From: Thermocaproicibacter sp002397355
Lineage (GTDB): Bacteria > Bacillota > Clostridia > Oscillospirales > Acutalibacteraceae
Assembly (NCBI GenBank): GCA_036830905.1
Contig: DAISNS010000110.1
Location: 1-5,062, forward strand
Length of the DNA: 5,062 nt
Direction of reading: 5' to 3'
This document shows positions 1-4,151 of this stretch, piece after piece. The notes beneath the pieces are model-generated. The model saw only the letters and a list, made by a program, of their open reading frames with translations, made no database searches and was not told the DNA's origin. The position numbers and the translations under genes were made by a program. The first letter of the stretch is position 1. Each line of letters opens with the position of its first letter.

Positions 1-1
1 G

Positions 2-83
2 TGCGCGAGATGGGACTTGAACCCATATGACATACGTCACACGCCCCTCAAACGTGCCTGTCTGCCAATTCCAGCACTCGCGC
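2..83 (-). tRNA. tRNA-Leu (anticodon GAG)
   Basis: Read on the minus strand, this folds as a class II tRNA. The acceptor stem GCGCGAG (77-83) pairs with CTCGCGC (3-9). The anticodon stem CACGT/GCGTG encloses the 7-base loop TTGAGGG (45-51), which gives anticodon GAG (47-49) for leucine CUU/CUC codons. A long variable arm TGAC-gtat-GTCA follows, then a T arm ATGGG-TTCAAGT-CCCAT. The D arm carries GGAATTGGCAGAC, typical of bacterial tRNA-Leu. The discriminator base is A (position 2) and position 1 reads C, so an encoded CCA may continue off the left edge. The gene has its own strong promoter at 127-156. Confidence 0.97.
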
Positions 84-126
84 AAAAAATTGTTCCCCAC
101 GATCTATCCGCTGGGACAACGGGTTT

Positions 127-156
127 ATTATATCACCGAAGCCGCGCGTTTGTCAA
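127..156 (-). promoter_or_regulatory. Consensus promoter of the tRNA-Leu gene
   Basis: On the minus strand there is an exact -35 box TTGACA (151-156), an 18-bp spacer and an exact -10 box TATAAT (127-132). Transcription should start near 119-121, leaving a leader of about 35 nt before the tRNA 5' end at 83, to be removed by RNase P. A perfect match in both hexamers fits a highly expressed stable RNA gene. Confidence 0.9.
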
Positions 157-216
157 CCGGAAATCCACCTTTTTCGCGTCCTTTTTGTTTGGGCTTATGA
201 TCCGTTCCGGATGCGG

Positions 217-223
217 AAGGAGG
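217..223 (+). promoter_or_regulatory. Orphan Shine-Dalgarno-like AAGGAGG
   Basis: A full-strength AAGGAGG is present, but no ATG, GTG or TTG follows at the usual 5-10 nt. A TTG at 225 is only 1 nt away, and the next ATG (253) opens a frame of 12 codons. The TTG frame runs through to the holin stop at 623, but its first 40 residues are hydrophilic and unlike a holin N-terminus. The site may be chance or a relic of a lost upstream start. Confidence 0.3.
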
Positions 224-344
224 ATTGAAACTTTCGGGAGCGGCGGACCGATATGCGCGCTGGTCCTCCGAAGATGGGCAGCCCGCGGTGAGAACACATA
301 TATTGAAATGCCGGGCGAATCCGGCGGAAAGGCATGGCGCACTT

Positions 345-623
345 ATGAATCAAATCGATTGGAAAAACAAATTGACTTCCCGTAAATTCTGGCTGGCGGT
401 CGCCGGCCTTGTTGTAGGCGTGTTGGCTCTGTTTCAGGTGGACGCGAGCATATCGGAACAAATCAGCGGCGTCATCCTGTCCCTGGGCTCCGTCGTGGCC
501 TACATCGTCGGAGAGGGCCTCGTGGACGCGGCGGCTGTCTCCACGCAGGAGCCGCCCAAAAGCGGGGAAGACGCGCCCAACGACAAGAGCGCGATGCAAA
601 AGACATCCCAAGAGAATAGATAA
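345..623 (+). CDS. Phage holin-like small membrane protein
   Basis: A 92-residue protein. Residues 1-14 are polar and basic (starting MNQIDWKNKLTSRKFW). Two hydrophobic segments follow, at about 15-30 and 40-60, separated by a short acidic linker, and the C-terminal tail from about 65 is charged and likely cytoplasmic. The motif SGVILSLGSVVAYIVGEGLVDAA (residues 41 on) resembles a small holin family common in clostridial prophages and chromosomes. Holins insert in the cytoplasmic membrane and form lesions that release endolysin. I chose the ATG at 345 because the homologous region begins there and a GGAAAGG lies 12 nt upstream. An in-frame TTG at 225 would add 40 unlikely residues. No endolysin or structural phage gene is visible nearby, so this is either a solitary holin (prophage remnant or domesticated) or a holin-type protein with another role. 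The family assignment is by recalled sequence resemblance and was not searched. Confidence 0.8.
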   Translation: MNQIDWKNKLTSRKFWLAVAGLVVGVLALFQVDASISEQISGVILSLGSVVAYIVGEGLVDAAAVSTQEPPKSGEDAPNDKSAMQKTSQENR

Positions 624-654
624 CGGATAAACAGCGAGCGTCATAAAGAGGGAA

Positions 655-681
655 GGCGTACCGGGCGTTTTCCGGTGCGCC
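655..681 (+). other. RNA hairpin downstream of the holin gene
   Basis: GGCGTACCGG (655-664) and CCGGTGCGCC (672-681) form a 10-bp stem with a GCGTTTT loop. The one non-Watson-Crick position is a U-G wobble in plus-strand RNA but a C-A mismatch on the minus strand, so the structure favours plus-strand RNA. It lies 31 nt after the holin stop. No T-run follows, so it is not a classical intrinsic terminator. It could stabilise the 3' end of the mRNA. Confidence 0.5.
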
Positions 682-696
682 CCGCAGATTGCAGAC

Positions 697-734
697 AAAG
701 CGCCGTCCGGGGTTCAGGCCCAGGCGGCGCTTTT
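697..734. terminator. Probable bidirectional terminator between convergent genes
   Basis: AAAGCGCCG (697-705) pairs perfectly with CGGCGCTTT (725-733) around a 19-nt loop that can itself pair partly. On the plus strand the stem ends in TTTT (731-734), and on the minus strand in TTT. The hairpin lies between the holin gene (plus) and the 57-residue protein gene (minus), where a shared terminator is expected. The T-tracts are short, so efficiency is uncertain. Confidence 0.6.
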
Positions 735-809
735 CATGGCGGTGCGCACGGAGCGCGAGAGGCCGGCCGCTCCAATCATGGGCGGTCTCTTGCTCGAAAT
801 TCGCTCGAT

Positions 810-983
810 TCAGTCGTCCTTCGAGCCGTGCAGGTAGATGCTGCAGGGGCCGGAACAGTGTGTGCCGGCGCTGGAAGGAAGCTTGCCGTAAGCACAATAC
901 TTGCAGGCTTCGGGCAGGTCCCTGTCATAAGTCCTGTCCATCGCGTGGGTTGTATCGTTTTCGAGATAATCGTAATTTTTCAT
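810..983 (-). CDS. Small four-cysteine protein of unknown function
   Basis: I do not recognise this 57-residue protein. It begins MKNYDYLENDTTHAMD, is acidic in its N-terminal half, and carries four cysteines in the second half: C27-x2-C30, then C43-x3-C47, with H42 beside C43. The pattern resembles a small zinc-binding or disulfide-bonded fold. No signal peptide or membrane segment is visible, so it is probably cytoplasmic and metal-binding, though this is inference. I chose the ATG at 983 because an AAGAAAGG lies 12 nt upstream. The in-frame ATG at 1013 has no ribosome site. The coding strand is supported by the cysteine spacing, the absence of a better frame, and a likely terminator downstream at 697-734. 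No convincing promoter is seen in the gap after the terminator at 1057-1121. A TAAAAT sits at about 1021-1026 without a -35 box. Confidence 0.6.
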   Translation of the reverse strand: MKNYDYLENDTTHAMDRTYDRDLPEACKYCAYGKLPSSAGTHCSGPCSIYLHGSKDD

Positions 984-1013
984 AAAGCTGTTCAACCTTT
1001 CTTCATTTGGCAT

Positions 1014-1032
1014 TCGGCGGATTTTACGCCGA
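1014..1032 (-). other. Small hairpin in the leader of the 57-residue gene
   Basis: TCGGCG and CGCCGA form a perfect 6-bp stem with a 7-nt AT-rich loop on either strand. On the minus strand it sits about 30 nt upstream of the start codon at 983 and before the AAGAAAGG ribosome site. A role in mRNA stability or start choice is possible but not shown. Confidence 0.3.
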
Positions 1033-1056
1033 CCGGTTGCCTTGCCATTTTTGCAT

Positions 1057-1121
1057 AAAAAACCGGAGGCACCGTGTTTTCCAGTTCCGCTCCGGGAACT
1101 GCGCATCACACGATGCCTCCG
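1057..1121 (-). terminator. Strong intrinsic terminator of the minus-strand small gene
   Basis: On the minus strand a 14-bp stem is formed by 1108-1121 and 1064-1077, followed by G and TTTTTT (1057-1062). One pair is a G-U wobble in minus-strand RNA; the same position is a C-A mismatch on the plus strand, which assigns the structure to minus-strand RNA. A second perfect 7-bp stem, CAGTTCC/GGAACTG (1082-1088 with 1095-1101), sits inside the loop. The TGA at 1106-1108 of the interrupted frame lies at the foot of the first arm, so translation and transcription would end together. Confidence 0.8.
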
Positions 1122-1292
1122 TATATGATTGCCGGGAAAACGGCTGCCTTACGGCAGGAGAGTTTTTCGTCGGCAAGGAACGGGAAGGCGCGTTTCACGG
1201 TATGCGCAGAGTACACCGAAGCCCACGGTCCGTACAGCGGAGAGTCTTCGCCCGTCGCGTCGCCCGGCCCTTTCGATGCTGCGGTATGCCAT
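1106..1292 (-). pseudogene. Small gene interrupted by a one-base frameshift
   Basis: The unit has a good promoter (1355-1383), an AAGGAGG SD (1300-1306) 7 nt before an ATG at 1292, and a terminator at 1057-1121. From the ATG the frame reads MAYRSIERAG, then turns arginine-rich and stops at 1149 after 47 codons. If one base at about 1262 is skipped, the frame instead continues DATGEDSPLYGPWASVYSAH and so on to a TGA at 1106, giving 61 residues with a balanced composition and a hydrophobic end (AAVFPAIIYGGIV). The second frame has no good start codon of its own near its beginning, which supports a single interrupted gene. I do not recognise the product. The cause may be a genuine inactivating insertion, an assembly error, or +1 frameshifting at GGG-CGA. 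The opposite plus-strand frame (1074-1409) is also open but has weaker start signals and runs on into the AT-rich promoter region. Confidence 0.5.
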
Positions 1293-1354
1293 GAAAAGCC
1301 CTCCTTCCCATATTCAGTCGATAGGATATCCTTTACTCTCTCAATTTATTCAAT

Positions 1355-1383
1355 AAGATACCACAATGTTCGGTCCGCGTCAA
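1355..1383 (-). promoter_or_regulatory. Promoter of the minus-strand small gene
   Basis: On the minus strand there is a -35 box TTGACG (1378-1383), a 17-bp spacer and a -10 box TATCTT (1355-1360). A start near 1348 would give a leader of about 55 nt before the ATG at 1292. It lies back to back with the glycerate kinase promoter, with the palindrome at 1424-1443 between them. Confidence 0.65.
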
Positions 1384-1423
1384 GGCAAACTTGCAAAACG
1401 GATGCATAAATATAAACGCAATG

Positions 1424-1443
1424 TTTCACAACGAATTGTGAAA
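1424..1443. promoter_or_regulatory. Perfect inverted repeat, probable operator
   Basis: TTTCACAA-cgaa-TTGTGAAA is a perfect palindrome with 8-bp arms and a 4-bp centre. Its right arm covers the -35 box (1436-1441) of the glycerate kinase promoter, so a bound regulator would block that promoter. Its distance from the divergent minus-strand -35 box (1378-1383) is about 40 bp. Half-sites resemble those of Rex and CRP (TTGTGA/TCACAA) but in the opposite order, so neither fits. The regulator is unknown and no regulator gene lies in the window. Confidence 0.65.
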
Positions 1444-1464
1444 ACTTACGGGATGGAGTACAAT
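1436..1464 (+). promoter_or_regulatory. Promoter of the glycerate kinase gene
   Basis: A -35 box TTGTGA (1436-1441), a 17-bp spacer and a -10 box TACAAT (1459-1464). Start is expected near 1471. The leader of about 43 nt then begins with a small hairpin, AAATGC-ggct-GCATTT (1472-1487), ahead of the ribosome site at about 1500-1506. The -35 box overlaps the palindrome, which suggests repression. Confidence 0.7.
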
Positions 1465-1513
1465 AGAAGAAAAATGCGGCTGCATTTATTCATGCGGAAC
1501 GGGGGAAAAATTC

Positions 1514-2653
1514 ATGCCGATCCTTCATAAAATCGTTCTGGCTCCGGATTCCTTTAAGGGAACCATGTCTTCTGCGGAGGTTTGTTCCATCATGGCGGAG
1601 CAGGTCCGCCTGCACATGCCGGGGGCACAGACTGTTTCCATCCCCGTGGCGGACGGCGGCGAGGGGACGGTTGACGCGTTCCTCGCCGCAATGCCCGGGG
1701 AAAAGGTCTTCCTTCCAGTGCGGGGGCCATACGGGGAAGAGGTGCGGGGCTTTTACGGACTTTTGGACGGGGGAGAGACGGCGGTCGTGGAAACGGCCGC
1801 CTGCGCAGGGCTGACGCTGGCGGGTGAAAACCGCCGCGCGGAGAAAACGACCACCTACGGCGTGGGGCAGTTGATCGCCGGCGCGGCGGAGTCGGGGTGC
1901 GAAAAAATCATCGTCGGTCTGGGCGGGAGCGCAACGAACGACGGGGGAGCCGGCGCGGCCTGCGCGCTGGGCGCCCGCTTTCTGGACGCCGCGGGCAGGC
2001 CGTTTGTGCCGGTGGGGGAGACGCTGGGAAGCGTCGAAACGATCGACCTGTCCGGCTTATGTCCCGCGCTCAGACGTGTCCGCCTGGTCGCGATGTGCGA
2101 TATCGATAATCCGCTCTGCGGTCCGCGGGGCGCGGCGGCGGTTTTCGGGCCGCAGAAGGGTGCCGATGCGCGTACCGTCCGGCTCCTTGACCGGAACCTC
2201 GCGCATTTTGCGGCGGTGATCCGCAGGGACCTCGGCAGGGACGTTTTGAAGATCCCGGGAGCCGGAGCAGCCGGCGGAATGGGCGCGGGGATGGCCGCGC
2301 TTCTCGGCGCGGAGCTGTGTCCCGGCATCCGGACGGTTCTGGACGCGGTCCATTTCGACAGCCGGGCGTCCGGAGCCGACCTGATCTTCACCGGCGAAGG
2401 GAGGCTCGACGCGCAGAGTCTGCAGGGGAAGGTGATCTCCGGCGTTGCGGCCCGTGCCGGAAGGCTCGGCGTTCCGCTCGTAGCCGTCGTGGGCGGGATC
2501 GGCGACGGGATCGGGCCGATCTACGATATGGGCGTCTCCGCCGTTTTCAGCATCAACCGGCTGCCCGTGGATTTTTCCATAGCAAAGGCAGGCAGCCGTG
2601 AAAATCTCGCGGCGGCGATGGAAAACATCCTGCGCCTGATCGCCGCGTTTTAA
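1514..2653 (+). CDS. garK: Glycerate kinase (GarK/GlxK family)
   Basis: A 379-residue protein of the usual full length for the bacterial glycerate kinase family (Pfam Gly_kinase). It phosphorylates D-glycerate with ATP; most bacterial members make 2-phosphoglycerate, feeding lower glycolysis. Family signatures are intact: APDSFKGT near the N-terminus (10-17), PVADGGEG (44-51), VGLGGSATNDGGAG (134-147), CDIDNPLCGPRGAA (195-208), FGPQKGA (211-217), AGGMGAG (253-259) and FTGEGRLDAQSLQGK (292-306). No signal peptide or membrane segment is present, so it is cytoplasmic. The ATG at 1514 has GGGGGAA about 7 nt upstream and aligns with the expected N-terminus. It is the only gene of its transcription unit, driven by the promoter at 1436-1464 and probably controlled at the palindrome there. 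No glycerate transporter, tartronate reductase or CdaR-type regulator gene accompanies it. No terminator is evident in the 23 bp before the convergent hydrolase gene. Confidence 0.96.
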   Translation: MPILHKIVLAPDSFKGTMSSAEVCSIMAEQVRLHMPGAQTVSIPVADGGEGTVDAFLAAMPGEKVFLPVRGPYGEEVRGFYGLLDGGETAVVETAACAGLTLAGENRRAEKTTTYGVGQLIAGAAESGCEKIIVGLGGSATNDGGAGAACALGARFLDAAGRPFVPVGETLGSVETIDLSGLCPALRRVRLVAMCDIDNPLCGPRGAAAVFGPQKGADARTVRLLDRNLAHFAAVIRRDLGRDVLKIPGAGAAGGMGAGMAALLGAELCPGIRTVLDAVHFDSRASGADLIFTGEGRLDAQSLQGKVISGVAARAGRLGVPLVAVVGGIGDGIGPIYDMGVSAVFSINRLPVDFSIAKAGSRENLAAAMENILRLIAAF

Positions 2654-2676
2654 AGCGAAAGCGGCCGGGCCCAAGC

Positions 2677-3459
2677 TCAAACGGTTTCCACAAGGCCGTC
2701 GTGCGCCACGAGGATCCCCTCGGCGGCCAGCTTCCGGGACGTCTCCCTGTGCGGCGCATGGAGGGACGGCGCAAGGTGCGAGATATAGATTTTGCAGTTG
2801 TCCGCAAAAACGCCCAGGGGCTTCATGGAAACAATCAGTTTCCGCACCATGGGGATGCTGTTGTGCTCGCAGATGCGGAAATCGCCGTCGTAGTCCCCCA
2901 CGGTTCCGTCGAACACGAACAGGGAGAAGCCGGCGTGCATCAGCGCGTAAAAAGTCGGGGTCAGGAACCATGCGCCGTCGCAGCCGTAGAAGATTTTCTT
3001 TCCGCCTTTTTCAAGGACGTAATGCACCGGCCGTTCCTCCGTGCGTTCCGTCCGGTGGTTCGCATACAGAGCTGAAACCGAGAAACCGCCGATCTGCTCC
3101 GGCTCTCCGCAGCGCAGGCTGTGGACGGCATAGTGCGCGCTTTTCGGGAAGAAGGCGGCGGCGGATTCATGGCACCAGACGTTGAGTCCGCCGGGGACCG
3201 CCGCCGCGAGCTTTTCAATTAGATCGGGACGGCAGTGGTCGCGGTGCGTGTGCGTAATCAGCAGGTCGGCGATCTGCTTTTTCTTCACGCCGGCGATGGC
3301 GAGGGAGTTCAGAGCGTAGTCGCCGCAGTCGATCATCAGACGGCCGTCCACAAGCACGGACGAGGAACGCCGGCAGTCGCAGTCGAATTTGTCCCGGTAC
3401 TGTCCCTCTAGCCCCGGCTGATAATCGAACGCACCTGTCCCGAGAAAAAGAATTTCCAT
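2677..3459 (-). CDS. PhnP-like metallo-beta-lactamase-fold hydrolase
   Basis: A 260-residue protein of the metallo-beta-lactamase superfamily, lactamase_B_2/PhnP-like branch. The metal motif HTHRDH is at residues 70-75 (H70, H72, D74, H75). Further likely ligands are H135 (in ANH), D161 (in GCDGAWF) and H228 or H234 (in SHLAPSLH). The N-terminus MEILFLGTGA and the motif CRRSSSVLVDG (29-39) match the first strands of PhnP-type phosphodiesterases. Members hydrolyse phosphodiesters or cyclic phosphates, but the substrate here cannot be told. PhnP itself has a structural zinc site with three cysteines near this point; only C27 and C29 are seen here, so that site may be absent or different. No phn genes are nearby. 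I chose the ATG at 3459 because homology starts there and AAAGGCGG lies upstream; the long upstream open frame is not coding. The 10-bp palindrome CGGAATTCCG (3461-3470) directly precedes the start codon. Confidence 0.88.
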   Translation of the reverse strand: MEILFLGTGAFDYQPGLEGQYRDKFDCDCRRSSSVLVDGRLMIDCGDYALNSLAIAGVKKKQIADLLITHTHRDHCRPDLIEKLAAAVPGGLNVWCHESAAAFFPKSAHYAVHSLRCGEPEQIGGFSVSALYANHRTERTEERPVHYVLEKGGKKIFYGCDGAWFLTPTFYALMHAGFSLFVFDGTVGDYDGDFRICEHNSIPMVRKLIVSMKPLGVFADNCKIYISHLAPSLHAPHRETSRKLAAEGILVAHDGLVETV

Positions 3460-3479
3460 ACGGAATTCCGCCTTTCGTA

Positions 3480-3503
3480 TGCCCGGATGCCGGGCACTTT
3501 TTT
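3480..3503 (+). terminator. Plus-strand intrinsic terminator upstream of the hydrolase gene
   Basis: TGCCCGG (3480-3486) pairs with CCGGGCA (3490-3496) around a 3-nt loop and is followed by AC and TTTTTT (3498-3503). On the plus strand this is a compact textbook terminator. On the minus strand the T-run becomes an A-run before the hairpin, so there it is only a leader hairpin about 20 nt upstream of the hydrolase start codon. No plus-strand gene ends just before it; the nearest upstream plus-strand gene is the glycerate kinase, 830 bp away. Confidence 0.65.
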
Positions 3504-3542
3504 CGTGAGGCTGGGCGCGTTTCCCGCAGCCCGGTCGTCCCC

Positions 3543-3571
3543 AGTTTACCACAAAAGGCCGCATACCGAAA
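3543..3571 (-). promoter_or_regulatory. Weak candidate promoter of the hydrolase gene
   Basis: On the minus strand, -10-like TAAACT (3543-3548) is preceded at 17 bp by TTTCGG (3566-3571), a poor -35 match. It is the best candidate in the upstream region and would give a leader of roughly 75 nt that includes the 3480-3496 hairpin. Support is slight. Confidence 0.3.
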
Positions 3572-3646
3572 AGAAATCTGCAGCCGGGTCCGGCTTCAGG
3601 CGAAACAGCGGTTGGAAATCCGTCGTAAGCCTTTTTTGCACGCTGC

Positions 3647-3675
3647 TTGAATCTGGCGGGGAGGCCGGATATAAT
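3647..3675 (+). promoter_or_regulatory. Promoter of the DUF4186-ZIP operon
   Basis: A -35 box TTGAAT (3647-3652), a 17-bp spacer and an exact -10 box TATAAT (3670-3675). Transcription should start near 3682, leaving a GC-rich leader of about 90 nt before the first start codon at 3774. No obvious operator palindrome overlaps it. Confidence 0.75.
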
Positions 3676-3760
3676 GGAAACAGAATCCCTTACATTCGTG
3701 CTTTTTCGCCTGGAAGGCCGGGGCGCCGCCCTGCCGTCCCGAAGCCGTGCGGGCGATGAT

Positions 3761-3766
3761 GGGAGG
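3761..3766 (+). promoter_or_regulatory. Ribosome site that fixes the GTG start
   Basis: GGGAGG lies 7 nt before the GTG at 3774. Other in-frame candidates fit worse: the GTG at 3768 is only 1 nt from the site, and the ATGs at 3756 and 3759 lie upstream of it. This decides the start of the DUF4186 gene. Confidence 0.65.
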
Positions 3767-3773
3767 CGTGTGC

Positions 3774-4151
3774 GTGCAGACGATCGACGAGGCGCTGGAG
3801 AAGCTGCAGTCTTCGCCCTTCCGCGCCGGCTTTTCCCTGACCGAAAAGGACAGGGCCTATGTGCGGGCGAAGGGCATGGATACGATCCGCCGTCACGCAC
3901 GGGATTTTGTGCGGCGGAGGCTGGCCCCCGCCGTGATCCCGAACGACGGCAGACAGACGCCCATGCGCGGGCACCCGGTCTTTTTGGCGCAGCACGCCTG
4001 CGCCTGCTGCTGCCGCGGCTGCCTCAACAGATGGTACCGCGTGCCGAAGGGCGTTGCGCTGACTGCGCGGCAGCAGGAACAGATCGTCGCTCTGCTGATG
4101 GCGTGGATCGAGCGCCAGATGGGGAAAAATGAGAACGGGGGAGTAAAATGA
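3774..4151 (+). CDS. DUF4186 family protein
   Basis: A 125-residue protein from the GTG at 3774. The central block matches the DUF4186 family as I know it: KGMDTIRRHARDFVRRRLAP (33-52), then IPNDGRQTPMRGHPVFLAQH (55-74), then the cysteine-rich CACCCRGCL (76-84) and a W87. The family has no established function. The cluster H67, H74, C79, C80 and C83, plus extra C76 and C78 in this copy, could bind zinc or another metal; that is inference. No signal peptide or membrane segment is seen, so it is probably cytoplasmic. It is the first gene of an operon: its stop TGA (4149-4151) overlaps the ATG of the ZIP transporter gene (4148) as ATGA, so the two are likely translationally coupled. The promoter is at 3647-3675. 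Confidence 0.88.
   Translation: MQTIDEALEKLQSSPFRAGFSLTEKDRAYVRAKGMDTIRRHARDFVRRRLAPAVIPNDGRQTPMRGHPVFLAQHACACCCRGCLNRWYRVPKGVALTARQQEQIVALLMAWIERQMGKNENGGVK

Larger units (their letters stand above)
3460..3773. other. Divergent intergenic region of about 310 bp
   Basis: No gene is supported here. The region holds the leader of the hydrolase gene with the palindrome at 3461-3470, a plus-strand intrinsic terminator (3480-3503), a weak candidate promoter for the hydrolase (minus -10 TAAACT at 3543-3548), the strong operon promoter at 3647-3675, and its leader of about 90 nt. A T6 run at 3632-3637 is not preceded by a convincing hairpin. Confidence 0.6.

Noticed and set aside
225..344. TTG-initiated 40-residue extension of the holin-like protein
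   Set aside because: The SD is only 1 nt from the TTG, the added residues show no holin character, and the ATG at 345 matches the usual start of the family.
17..385. Plus-strand frame of 122 codons starting inside the tRNA gene
   Set aside because: It overlaps the antisense of the tRNA and its promoter as well as the holin start, and the translation has no recognisable domain.
1057..1348. Known structured RNA (SRP RNA, 6S RNA or T-box) on the minus strand
   Set aside because: The transcript length would allow it, but I see no SRP Alu or S-domain core, no 6S bulge arrangement and no T-box TGGNACCGCG sequence.
1074..1409. Plus-strand 111-codon frame with a GTG start and a nearby GGAGG
   Set aside because: The GGAGG is only 4 nt from the GTG and is part of the minus-strand terminator stem, and the frame runs through the AT-rich minus-strand promoter. 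The minus strand has a better set of signals, though the frame there is broken, so this rejection is not certain.
1424..1443. Rex or CRP binding site
   Set aside because: Both recognise TTGTGA or TGTGA followed by TCACA. Here the half-sites are in the reverse order (TCACAA, then TTGTGA), so the match is only superficial.
2057..2971. Minus-strand 304-codon frame across the end of the glycerate kinase and hydrolase genes
   Set aside because: It overlaps two well-identified genes in other frames and its translation is an Arg/Pro/Gly-rich shadow.
3460..3900. N-terminal extension of the hydrolase frame up to 3900
   Set aside because: The first 147 residues are low-complexity Arg/Pro/Ser-rich, overlap the plus-strand promoter and DUF4186 gene, and precede the natural fold start at MEILFLGTGA.
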